Assembly (NCBI RefSeq): GCF_000576555.1
Contig: NZ_CP007144.1
Location: 1-64,000 of the forward strand
Length of the DNA stretch: 64,000 nt
Source of the DNA: Hymenobacter swuensis DY53
GTDB lineage: Bacteria; Bacteroidota; Bacteroidia; Cytophagales; Hymenobacteraceae
Reading direction: 5' to 3'
The notes below the pieces were generated by a model. It made no database searches, had not been told where the DNA came from, and worked only from the letters and a program-made list of their open reading frames with translations. How positions within the stretch are numbered: position 1 is the first letter of the stretch; the number at the start of each line of letters is the position of its first letter. Positions 19,135 to 26,853 of the stretch are shown one piece after another. A program made the position numbers and the translations under genes.

Positions 19135-19222
19135 GGGCTTTTGAAACACTTCCTGGCAGCACTAACCACCCTGTGACAATCACCAACCATCTCCCGGCTC
19201 CGCCGAACACCTGCTTCGCACC

Positions 19223-20140
19223 ATGAAAACTATTCTCGTTCCCCTCGACCACACCGCCGCTGCCGAATCGACCCTGGCGTATGCCAACAAGCTGGCCGTG
19301 CGCTGGCCCGCCGAAATGGTGGTGCTTTACTGCCACCCCGATGTAGCAGCCACGCCCGGCGCGCTGCAAGCCGAGGAGCAGCGACTGCGCAGCCTCGTGG
19401 AGCGCCTGCGCTACCAGCAGCTCACCCGCCACGACGGCCGCCGCATTCGCTACCGCTACCGGGTGCTCTCCGGCTGCCTGCACGACCATGTGCAAACCGA
19501 AGCCCTTGTGTGCGCCGCCGACCTGCTGGTCATGGGCCTCGAACACGTGGACTGCGGCCGCCAGGAAGCCCCCGGCAACCACGCCGCCGCCATTACCGCG
19601 CTGGTGAGCTGCCCTGTGCTGGTGGTGCCGGCCGGCCGCCGCAGCCTGCCTGCGCGCTTGGCCTTTTGTGCCAATTTCACCACGCTGGGGCTAAACATTC
19701 TGCCCCACCTGGCCGCCCTCGAAGCTGCCTTCCCCGCCCCGCTCGACCTCGTGCAGTTCTACGCGCCCTCCGACCGGCCCCGCCGCCGCCAGCTGCTGCA
19801 GGGGCTGCGCCGCGCCGGAGCCCACCTTGGTTGGCCCCAAACCACCGCGCACCTACTCGAGGACGACGCCCCGGTCGAAGGCATCGGCGAGTTTTGCGCC
19901 CGGGCGCAGGCCCAGCTGCTCGTCATCGCGCCCGGCAGCACGGCCGAGCTGCTGCGGTATTTCGACGGCTGCTACCGTGCCACCAACGCCTACCACACCC
20001 GCATTCCGCTGCTGGTGCTGCGGCCTGCGGCCCCCGTGCCCACCACCACCTGCTGCGACCGTTGCGCTGAGCGCCTGGCCCGCGAAGCCCAGGCCAGCGT
20101 CAGCCTGCGCGCCGCCTACCAAGCCGCGCCGTGGGTGTAG
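19223..20140 (+). CDS. Tandem universal stress protein (UspA)
   Basis: A 305-residue protein with two Usp domains. The first starts MKTILVPLDHTAAAE and ends around CPVLVVPAG; the second ends IPLLVLRP. The canonical ATP-binding motif G-x2-G-x9-G(S/T) is not clear in either domain. A Cys-rich tail, TTTCCDRCAERLAREA, follows the second domain and is unusual. Usp proteins often belong to hypoxia regulons, which fits the neighbouring cbb3, hemF and alcohol dehydrogenase genes. Confidence 0.82.
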   Translation: MKTILVPLDHTAAAESTLAYANKLAVRWPAEMVVLYCHPDVAATPGALQAEEQRLRSLVERLRYQQLTRHDGRRIRYRYRVLSGCLHDHVQTEALVCAADLLVMGLEHVDCGRQEAPGNHAAAITALVSCPVLVVPAGRRSLPARLAFCANFTTLGLNILPHLAALEAAFPAPLDLVQFYAPSDRPRRRQLLQGLRRAGAHLGWPQTTAHLLEDDAPVEGIGEFCARAQAQLLVIAPGSTAELLRYFDGCYRATNAYHTRIPLLVLRPAAPVPTTTCCDRCAERLAREAQASVSLRAAYQAAPWV

Positions 20141-20188
20141 CGCCGGCCGTTTTCTCCCTCATTTTCTTACCGCTTTTGCTTGCTTGAC

Positions 20189-21133
20189 ATGACTAGTCCC
20201 ATCTTCTTACCCATTGCCCCATCGCGCGCGGTGGTCGAGCACTGGATGCGCCAGTTTCAGGACTGGCTATGCCACCGCCTGGAAGCGGCCGACGGCAGCG
20301 GCGTCCGCTTCAGCCGTGACGACTGGGCCCACGAGGGCGGCGGGGGCGGCTGCACCCGCGTCCTGCAGCAGGGCGATGTGCTGGAGAAAGGCGGCGTGGC
20401 CTTCTCGGCCGTGTGGGGCGAAATGAGCGAGAAAGCTGCCCAGCAGCTGCTTATGCCCGACCGCCACTATTTTGCCACCGGCGTGAGCGTGGTGCAGCAC
20501 CCGCGCAGTCCCATGGTGCCCATCTCGCATATGAACGTGCGCTACTTCGAGGCCGGCAACGGCGAAGCTTGGTTCGGCGGCGGGCTCGATTTGACGCCCA
20601 TTTACGTGGACGTGGTGCAGGCCCGGCAGTTTCACGAGCAGCTGCACGAGGTGTGCGCGCGGCACGACGACAGCTACTACCCGCGCTTCAAGCAGTGGGC
20701 CGATGACTACTTCTACCTGCCCCACCGCCGCGAAACGCGGGGCGTAGGCGGCCTGTTTTTCGACCGTCTCACCGTGGGCAAAGACGGCCTGTTTGAGGAG
20801 CTGTTTGCCTTCGTGCAGGACGTGGGCGAGCTGTATGGCCGCACCTACAGCGCTATCATGCGCCAGAACGCCAACCTGCCCTACGCCGAGCGCGAGAAGC
20901 AGTGGCAGCGGGTGCGCCGCGGCCGCTACGCCGAATTCAACCTGGCCCTGGACCGCGGCACCCGCTTCGGCCTCGAAACCGGCGGCCGCACCGAGTCCAT
21001 CCTCATGAGCCTGCCGCCCCAGGCCGAGTGGCACTACAACCTGACACCCGAGCCCGGCTCGCCCGAAGCAGCCACCCAGCAACTCCTGCGCCAGGGCGTC
21101 GACTGGCTGGCCATGGCAGCGGTAGCAGTGTGA
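20189..21133 (+). CDS. hemF: Aerobic coproporphyrinogen III oxidase HemF
   Basis: A 314-residue HemF, which uses oxygen to decarboxylate coproporphyrinogen III to protoporphyrinogen IX in haem synthesis. Family motifs are clear: GGGGGCTRVLQQGDVLEKGG, ISHMNVRYFE, AWFGGGLDLTP and GRYAEFNLALDRGT. The ATG at 20189 is preferred over an in-frame TTG nine bases upstream. Haem is needed for the oxidase and globins encoded around it. Keeping an oxygen-dependent enzyme in a low-oxygen block suggests microaerobic rather than anaerobic conditions. Confidence 0.95.
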   Translation: MTSPIFLPIAPSRAVVEHWMRQFQDWLCHRLEAADGSGVRFSRDDWAHEGGGGGCTRVLQQGDVLEKGGVAFSAVWGEMSEKAAQQLLMPDRHYFATGVSVVQHPRSPMVPISHMNVRYFEAGNGEAWFGGGLDLTPIYVDVVQARQFHEQLHEVCARHDDSYYPRFKQWADDYFYLPHRRETRGVGGLFFDRLTVGKDGLFEELFAFVQDVGELYGRTYSAIMRQNANLPYAEREKQWQRVRRGRYAEFNLALDRGTRFGLETGGRTESILMSLPPQAEWHYNLTPEPGSPEAATQQLLRQGVDWLAMAAVAV

Positions 21134-21171
21134 GCCCGGCTACGGGCCGGGCGGCCGGAGTATGTTGGCCG

Positions 21172-21231
21172 GCAAGCAAAAACCTGATGTAAGTCCGGCT
21201 ACGGCCTGATTATCATCAGGTTTTTGCTTGC
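21172..21231. terminator. 18-bp-arm hairpin after hemF with embedded box-like palindromes
   Basis: Bases 21172-21189 and 21214-21231 are perfect reverse complements, making a strong stem after hemF that could terminate transcription. Within it, CTGATTATCATCAG (21206-21219) is a perfect FixK-type box, and a degenerate CTGATGTAAGTCCG (21184-21197) lies 22 bp away. The -7 position after 22 bases reads TTATTTCG, a weak match. It may be a terminator, an operator for the following alcohol dehydrogenase, or both. Confidence 0.55.
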
Positions 21232-21344
21232 GGGGCGCTGGTTATTTCGGGTCGGCATTCGGCCGCTCCCGCGCTGCGGGTGGCCGGTGTCGCTATTCAC
21301 CTCACTCCGCTCCAACTCCTACTACGCCCATGCTGCCTCCCACC

Positions 21345-22379
21345 ATGAAAGCCGCCGTGGCCCGCGCCTACGGCCAGCCGCTCCGCCTCGAACAAGTATC
21401 CCTGCCGGCCGTGGTGCCGGGCCGCATCCTGGTGAAGGTGGCGGCCTGCGGCGTGTGCCACACCGACCTGCATGCCATCAACGGCGACTGGCCGGTGAAG
21501 GCCACGCTGCCCCTGATTCCGGGCCACGAAGGCGTGGGCACGGTGGTGGCCGTGTGCGAGGGCGTAACCGCCGTGCAGGTGGGCGACCGGGTGGGCGTGC
21601 CGTGGCTGCACACCGCCTGTGGGCACTGCGAATACTGCCTCACGGGCTGGGAAACGCTTTGCCTCAACCAGCAGAACACCGGCTACTCGGTACCGGGCAG
21701 CTACGCCGAGTACGTGCTGGCGGACCCCAACTACGTGGGTATTTTGCCCGCTAACCTTTCTTGCCAGCAAGCGGCGCCCATTCTCTGCGCTGGCGTGACG
21801 GTGTATAAGGGGCTGAAGGAAACCGAGGTGCAGCCCGGCCAGTGGGTGGTCATTTCGGGGGTGGGCGGGCTGGGCCACCTGGCCGTGCAGTACGCCAAGG
21901 CCATGGGCATGCGCGTAGCCGCCGTGGACGTGCGCGCCGACAAGCTGACCCTGGCCCAGGCCGTGGGGGCCGAAGTGGTGGTGAATGCGGCGCTGGAAGA
22001 CCCCGTGGCGGCCATTCAGCAAGCCACCGGTGGCGGGCATGGTGTGCTCATCACCGCCCCCTCGCAGCCGGCCTTTGCGCAGGGCGTGAACATGCTGCGC
22101 CGCCACGGCACGCTGGCGCTGGTGGGCCTGCCGCCCGGTAGCTTCGAGCTGAACATCTTTGACGTGGTGCTGACCCGCAAAACCGTGCGCGGCTCCATTG
22201 TGGGCACCCGGCAGGATTTGACGGAAAGTTTGGCCCTAGCCGCCGAGGGCAAAGTGACAGTGCACTACCGCTGCGAGCCCCTGGAAAACATCAACCAGGT
22301 GCTGGACGCTATGAAAGCCGGCACCATTGAGGGCCGCGTGGTGCTGGACCTGAGCCTGCCCGCTCCCTCGAGGCCGTAG
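21345..22379 (+). CDS. adhP: Zinc-dependent alcohol dehydrogenase, AdhP type
   Basis: A 344-residue medium-chain dehydrogenase. Catalytic zinc ligands are in CGVCHTDLHA and GHEGVG, and the structural zinc site is CGHCEYCLTGWETLC. The NAD-binding GVGGLGHLAVQYAK follows. It would interconvert ethanol or similar alcohols and aldehydes with NAD(H), a way to reoxidise NADH when oxygen is short. An ATG at 21330 adds five residues and is possible. It may be controlled by the box-like palindromes at 21184-21219. Confidence 0.9.
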   Translation: MKAAVARAYGQPLRLEQVSLPAVVPGRILVKVAACGVCHTDLHAINGDWPVKATLPLIPGHEGVGTVVAVCEGVTAVQVGDRVGVPWLHTACGHCEYCLTGWETLCLNQQNTGYSVPGSYAEYVLADPNYVGILPANLSCQQAAPILCAGVTVYKGLKETEVQPGQWVVISGVGGLGHLAVQYAKAMGMRVAAVDVRADKLTLAQAVGAEVVVNAALEDPVAAIQQATGGGHGVLITAPSQPAFAQGVNMLRRHGTLALVGLPPGSFELNIFDVVLTRKTVRGSIVGTRQDLTESLALAAEGKVTVHYRCEPLENINQVLDAMKAGTIEGRVVLDLSLPAPSRP

Positions 22380-22458
22380 CGGTGGCCCCAGCGCCCTCGG
22401 CTGGTGGCTCTCGAAGGGCACCTATTCCCCATTAACCGTTTTTTTCTTGTGTTTTCCC

Positions 22459-23085
22459 ATGGAAAACATCCTTGTTCCCACCGATTTTTCTTTTGAATCT
22501 CATCATGCCTTTGAGGTAGCCGTGCGCCTGGCGGCGCGCATCGGGGGCAGTGTGCTGCTACTCCACGCCGTGGAGCTACCCGAGATGGCTAGCTTACAGC
22601 ACCTATGGCAGACCGGTGGGCGGCACGGAGCTGCCCAGCAGCGGCAACCTCAATGACGTATTCGTCATCAAGCTCCTACAGGTTACCAAGCAGCGGATGC
22701 ACCGCCTCATGGCTGAAGCCGCCGAAATAGCCCCGATGTGCCGGTGCAGGGCCTCGTGCAGGCCACGCGCCTGAACGAGGCCCTGGTCAGTGTGTTCAAA
22801 CACCAAGCCATTGATTTGGTGGTGATAGGGGCGCACGGCCATTCGGCCACCGAGCATTTTTCCCTTCGGCTCCAACACCGAGCAGCTGGCCCGTTACGAA
22901 ACGAACGTGCGGGTGGCAGCAGCCCCAGCGCCGGCATCATGCAATTTGCCCAGCAGGTGCCGGCCGATTAGGTGTTTTTGCCCACCCATGGCCGCACCAG
23001 CCTCAGCCGGTTTTTGTAAGCCAGCATTGCCGAAAACGTGGCCACGCACGCCTTCCCGCCGGTGCTCACCTTCCAGCTGGCGTAA
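22459..23085 (+). pseudogene. Decayed universal stress protein gene
   Basis: The region starts MENILVPTDFSFESHHAFEV in one frame, continues in a second frame (VFVIKLLQVTKQRMHRL) and a third (IDLVVIGAHGHSATEHF), and ends in another with VFLPTHGRTSLSRFL. Two in-frame stops (TAG in GCC-GAT-TAG and TAA after SRFL) interrupt the last part. Together these pieces make a two-domain UspA of about 205 residues broken by several frameshifts. It lies between adhP and hemA inside the low-oxygen block and may be a lost paralogue of the gene at 19223. Confidence 0.8.
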
Positions 23086-23104
23086 CCTAGCCGACTCACC
23101 AGGC

Positions 23105-23138
23105 AAAAGGCCCAAAAACGAATGTTTTCGGGCCTTTT
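23105..23138. terminator. Bidirectional terminator before hemA
   Basis: AAAAGGCCC (23105-23113) and GGGCCTTTT (23130-23138) form a GC stem flanked by A and T runs, with a further nearly paired AAAAAC/GTTTTC segment inside. It sits between the plus-strand stress-gene remnant and the 3' end of minus-strand hemA and could stop both transcripts. Confidence 0.75.
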
Positions 23139-23179
23139 CTTTAGGTCGAAGTCAGCTAATCCATCAGGCAGCTGCTTAG

Positions 23180-24454
23180 TTATGAGTAACCTGCCAGGGT
23201 CGCTTCCAAGCCAAAAATGTCGGTCAGCAGCCCCACCAACGGGCCGGTTTCGCCACGCTGGCAGGCGGCTTTGAGGTGGCGGGTAGGGTACTTGAGCACC
23301 TTTTGCATCAGCGACTTGGTTAGCTCGTCCATGCGCTGGGTTTCCGCCGCGCTCAGGTGCTTGCTGAAGCGCCGCAGCTCCTCGGCGCGCAGTTGTTCCA
23401 GCGCATTTTTCAACTGCTGAATGGTAGGTGATACTTCCAGCTCGCGGCTCCACTGCGCCAGGTCGGCCAGGCTTTCGGCGATGAGGGCGCACACCTGGGG
23501 CACCGCCGCCAGCCGGCGGGCCAAGGTGGCCGAGGTGGTGTCCGCAATATCATCGAGGGTATAGAGCAGCACGCCCGGCACCTGCTCCACCTCCGCGGCC
23601 ACGCTGCGGGGCACCGACAGGTCGATGAAAAACTTGTGGCTGAGCACCGTGAGTTGCTGCACCAGCGGCAGCGTGAGGCAGGGCACAGCCGCCGCCACTG
23701 AAGAGATGACGACATCAGCCGCCTGCAGGCCCGGCACCAGGTCGGCCCAGTCCAGCACCTGCAGGCTGTTTCCGGCGGCCAGCGCTTCGGCCTTGGCGCG
23801 GGTGCGGTTGCACACCGTGACGCAGGTGAAGCGCGGGCTGGCCCCGAAGTGCCGGGCCACGTCGGTGCCGATTTCGCCCAGCCCTACTATCAGAATGGTG
23901 GGGTTGGGCAGGTGCGCCGTCAGAGTTTCCGTCAGCTCCAGGGCCGCGTAGGAGGTGGACGCTGCCCCGTCGCGAAACGCGGTTTCCTGCTGCACGCGCT
24001 TGCTGGTGAACAACACGGTGTGCAGCAGCCGGTGCAGCCAGGGGCCGGCGGTGTCCTCCTCCACGGCCCACTGGTAGGCCCGCTTCACCTGGTGGCTGAT
24101 TTGCTGGTCGCCGATGAGCTGCGCTTCCAGGCCCAGCGCCACGTCAAACAAGTGCCGGGTGGCCGCTTCGGCATCGTGGAGGTGCACGAAGTACGCCGCC
24201 TGCCGGGCGCTGACCACCCGGCCCAGCACCTGGCCCAGCGCGTCCAGCAAAACGGCCGTCTGCTCCTGCCCGGCGCAGTAGTAGATTTCGGTGCGGTTGC
24301 AGGTGCTCAGCACCAGCACATCTGTTAGCCCGGGCGCGGTCCGCAGCGTGCGCAGTAATTGGCGGCAAGCTGCTTCGTTGAGGGCCAATTGCTCGCGCAC
24401 GGCGAGGGGCGCAGCGCGCTGGGAGAGGCTAAAAACGTGGAAATTGGGGTTCAT
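23180..24454 (-). CDS. hemA: Glutamyl-tRNA reductase HemA
   Basis: A 424-residue enzyme that reduces glutamyl-tRNA(Glu) to glutamate-1-semialdehyde with NADPH, the first committed step of haem synthesis by the C5 route. The active-site Cys52 is in STCNRTEIYY. GLEAQLIGDQQI is the family motif, and the NADPH domain has ILIVGLGEIG. The C-terminal dimerisation helix carries RRFSKHLSAAE. The start at 24454 is favoured over the in-frame 24520 start, because the predicted transcription start near 24495 is downstream of the latter. It stands apart from other hem genes, with a strong FixK-type promoter. Confidence 0.94.
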   Translation of the reverse strand: MNPNFHVFSLSQRAAPLAVREQLALNEAACRQLLRTLRTAPGLTDVLVLSTCNRTEIYYCAGQEQTAVLLDALGQVLGRVVSARQAAYFVHLHDAEAATRHLFDVALGLEAQLIGDQQISHQVKRAYQWAVEEDTAGPWLHRLLHTVLFTSKRVQQETAFRDGAASTSYAALELTETLTAHLPNPTILIVGLGEIGTDVARHFGASPRFTCVTVCNRTRAKAEALAAGNSLQVLDWADLVPGLQAADVVISSVAAAVPCLTLPLVQQLTVLSHKFFIDLSVPRSVAAEVEQVPGVLLYTLDDIADTTSATLARRLAAVPQVCALIAESLADLAQWSRELEVSPTIQQLKNALEQLRAEELRRFSKHLSAAETQRMDELTKSLMQKVLKYPTRHLKAACQRGETGPLVGLLTDIFGLEATLAGYS

Positions 24455-24499
24455 CGGGCATCGTAAGCGGCCTGGTTTACCAGGCCGGGTGGCTGCCCG

Positions 24500-24566
24500 C
24501 AAAGCTCGGGCGCGCACCAAATGCGCGGGCTGACCAGAATCAGGTCCTACGTCTGATTCTGGTCAG
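24500..24566 (-). promoter_or_regulatory. hemA promoter with tandem FixK/FNR-like boxes
   Basis: On the minus strand the distal box (24553-24566) and proximal box (24530-24543) are arranged as one long palindrome centred near 24548; the plus-strand forms are CTGACCAGAATCAG and CTGATTCTGGTCAG. Their centres are 23 bp apart. Reading towards hemA, exactly 22 bases after the proximal box is GAGCTTTG (24507 down to 24500), the same -7-like element at the same spacing as before ccoI. Confidence 0.75.
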
Positions 24567-24584
24567 CCCGCGCGTTGAGCACTG

Positions 24585-24871
24585 GCGCCTCGCTACGCGC
24601 AAACCCGTTGAGTTGGGCGACCCACCGGGCATTGGGGTTCACCTGAAAGGGTGGGGCTTCCACGGGCAGCGCGGTGGTTTCACGGGAAGCAGCCAGCCAG
24701 GCGGACGGATATCGCAGCAGGCGGCTGGCGGCTAAAGCGCGCAGGAAGGCTGCTGCTCCACGAGCAGATAATTGTTCACGTCGCGGGCCCCGAGCTCGTA
24801 CGCTTCGCTGGTGGCTAGTTCGCGGAACAGCCTCGTGCGCATGGTACCGGCCAGGGTGACGCGGCGATTAT
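24585..24871 (-). pseudogene. BON-domain protein remnant
   Basis: Minus-strand reading gives RRVTLAGTMRTRLFREL then ELGARDVNNYLLVEQQ, which resembles a BON (OsmY-type) domain, V-x-L-x-G-x-V...V-x-x-V-x-N-x-L. The frame then shifts, and a second open stretch (PSAWLAASRETTALPVEAPP and onwards) continues to about 24585. The 5' end is cut off exactly where the dispersed 37-bp repeat begins (24872). Family assignment of the first part is moderate and of the second part unknown. Confidence 0.45.
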
Positions 24872-24908
24872 GGCCTTGGTTAAAAGTTTGGTACAAAGGT
24901 TAAACGAG
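24872..24908 (+). repeat. Dispersed 37-bp repeat, copy A
   Basis: This 37-base sequence contains the core TTTGGTACAAAGGTTAAAC and recurs at 60432-60468 with one mismatch. An inverted, more diverged copy lies at 60233-60270 and a partial one at 42908-42926. It abuts the truncated BON-like gene. The behaviour fits a terminal repeat or scar of an unidentified insertion sequence. Confidence 0.6.
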
Positions 24909-24937
24909 TAAGCCGGTTGAGGGCTCTCACTGAAAGG

Positions 24938-24975
24938 CAAAAAGCGCCTCCACATTAAATTGGGGAGGCTTTTTC
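24938..24975. terminator. Terminator-like hairpin
   Basis: GGCAAAAAGCGCCTCC pairs imperfectly with GGGGAGGCTTTTT across a short AT-rich loop, leaving A and T runs on the two sides. No intact gene reads into it from either side now, so it may have belonged to a lost neighbour. Confidence 0.55.
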
Positions 24976-25371
24976 AGGACTTCCTCGGAACAGTCGTACT
25001 CGCCGTGCAGGTGGACGCCCCGTTCGATATGGACCTGATTATCACCTGGCCGTCACCGAGCAAACTGGTGCAGGGACGAGTCGGAGGTTTCTCCCTATTT
25101 GTTTAACAATACCCCAGCAGCTGGCTCCCTGCATGCGTTTCGACCACCTAGTGGAGCAAGTAGTAACTATGGGGGCGTTTGAGGGAGAATAAATACTAGC
25201 CGCTTGGTTGCGCAGCGGGTAAATCCCTTACGCAGAACCTCAGCTTTGAAAGCCGTATCGTATTTGCGACTTTGCGACGTTTGTCCGGCTTTTCCATCGA
25301 GAAGAAAAGTACTGCCCAATTCTGCCTCGCTCAGATGGACCACCCACCCTGAGGTGGTCTAACGCATCCGG
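24976..25371. other. Gene-free stretch
   Basis: About 400 bases downstream of the AraC gene. A short plus-strand open stretch (DAPFDMDLIITWPSP, about 24978-25106) has coding-like composition but neither start nor recognised family. Nothing else was identified. Confidence 0.35.
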
Positions 25372-26268
25372 CTAGTCCGGTAGTGCCGCCCCGCTCCCCT
25401 TGCGGTAGGCCAGCGGGGTAGTGCCAGTCTGCTTCTTGAAAAAATTATTGAAGTAAGTGGGGTAGGCAAAGCCCAGGCAGGTGGAAATTTCGGCTACGCT
25501 CCACGTAGTGTGCTGCAACAGAGCCTTTGCCTCGTCGGTGAGGCGGGCGGTGATGTGCGCGCTGGTGGGTTTGCCGGTTACCTCTTTCACGGCCTTGTTG
25601 AGGTGGTTGACGTGCACGGCCAGCCGGTCGGCAAACTCCTGGGCCGTTTTCAGCTCCAGCGTCTGCTCGGGCGTCTCTACCGGAAACTGCTGCTCCAGCA
25701 CGTCCAGAAACCGGGCCGCCAGGCGCGAGGCGGCCGTGTGGGACTGAACCAGGGTGTGAGCGGGCTGCTGGTGCAGGGCCTCGTGAATAGCGAGCTGCAG
25801 GTATGTGCGAATTAGCTCAGCCTTGAAGGGATAATCACCTTCCTGCGCGGTCAGCATCTTCTGGAAGATGCTGGTCATGAAGGGGATCTGCGTCTCGCTG
25901 AGCTGATAGAGGGGCGGGCTCCCGATTTTAAACAAAGGCGACTGGGGCAGACTTTCCGACCGGTCGAGCGACGTGATAAACTCCTCGGTAAAGAGGCTGA
26001 TGGAGCCGTGCCGAAGGTCGCCGCGCATTTCCAGCGAATACGGAATGTGCGGGTTGAAGAACAGCAGGTACGTGCCGTCGAGGTCCCAGTGCTGGTGGCC
26101 GTAGTGCAGCCGGGCCCGGGTCGTGAGCAGCATGGCCTTGTAGTAGTCGCGCCGGGTGAAGTAAGGCGGGGTGGTGCACGGGCGGTCCACCGCGTACACC
26201 TTGAAGCCTTTCAGCTTCAACTCCCGGGTGGGCCGCGGAGCCGGCCTGCTGGCAACAGCGTTTGTCAT
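25372..26268 (-). CDS. AraC-family transcriptional regulator
   Basis: A 298-residue regulator: an N-terminal cupin-like sensing domain (FFNPHIPYSLEMRGD in the middle of the fold) and a C-terminal double helix-turn-helix (AEISTCLGFAYPTYFNNFFKK). The linker motif FADRLAVHVNHLNKAVKEVTG is shared almost exactly with the AraC protein at 40992-41933, so the two are paralogues. The start at 26268 removes a non-conserved extension. It is co-directional with the quinol-monooxygenase-like and medium-chain reductase genes at 26427-27966 and probably controls them. Confidence 0.88.
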   Translation of the reverse strand: MTNAVASRPAPRPTRELKLKGFKVYAVDRPCTTPPYFTRRDYYKAMLLTTRARLHYGHQHWDLDGTYLLFFNPHIPYSLEMRGDLRHGSISLFTEEFITSLDRSESLPQSPLFKIGSPPLYQLSETQIPFMTSIFQKMLTAQEGDYPFKAELIRTYLQLAIHEALHQQPAHTLVQSHTAASRLAARFLDVLEQQFPVETPEQTLELKTAQEFADRLAVHVNHLNKAVKEVTGKPTSAHITARLTDEAKALLQHTTWSVAEISTCLGFAYPTYFNNFFKKQTGTTPLAYRKGSGAALPD

Positions 26269-26426
26269 GCGGTAAAAGTACGAAAACCAAGTAGAGCGCA
26301 TTGCCGGCAAGGCCACAGCCCAGTACAGCCCAACTGGCCAAGCTGCTTAACCGGCAAAAGCCCGACTGGCCGGCAACGGATACGTCCGGTACCGGCCAGC
26401 CGGGCACTGGCTACGAGTGGTATGGT

Positions 26427-26747
26427 TTAAGCGGGGTTCTCGCTCACCCGCCGGATAGGAAGCACCTGCATGGGGGTGGCCAGCAACGGCAGTATCTGCT
26501 CGACCAGGCGCGACTGCGGCGGCGTCGGGTGGGCGGCGATGGCTTCGTCATCGAGCCAGGCGGCGGCAATCAGGAACGTATCGGGGGCCTCGGCTTGCTG
26601 GAAGATGTTGTAATACAGGCAGCCCGGCTCCGCGCGCACCAAGCCCACCAGTTCAAGCAGGATTTCCTGCACGCGGGCGCCGTGCGCGGGCTGGCTCTGC
26701 ACGGTGACGAGCAGGTGCCGTTCGGCAGCTTTATCGGACGTAGGCAT
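26427..26747 (-). CDS. Antibiotic biosynthesis monooxygenase (ABM)-domain protein
   Basis: A 106-residue ferredoxin-like fold protein of the ABM/YgiN group. It shows VRAEPGCLYYNIFQQAEAPD, the conserved G-x-x-x-Y pattern, then AAWLDDEAIAAH. Members oxidise quinols or aromatic compounds without a cofactor. It lies between a quinone-reductase-like gene and an AraC regulator, which fits a quinone or aromatic detoxification module. Substrate unknown. Confidence 0.8.
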   Translation of the reverse strand: MPTSDKAAERHLLVTVQSQPAHGARVQEILLELVGLVRAEPGCLYYNIFQQAEAPDTFLIAAAWLDDEAIAAHPTPPQSRLVEQILPLLATPMQVLPIRRVSENPA

Positions 26748-26853
26748 TGGAAGAGAGCTGGATGGGGGAAGGGTATCGATAATCTGCCAACCCCTGCGAA
26801 GCCGCTTTGGGGCTGCAGGAGGGGCTGGCAGCCTATCGGTACCGCGTGTGGAA

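Noticed and set aside
25030..25045. CTGATTATCACCTG as another FixK-type box
   Set aside because: Only the left half-site fits, there is no partner 22-23 bp away, and no low-oxygen gene lies nearby.
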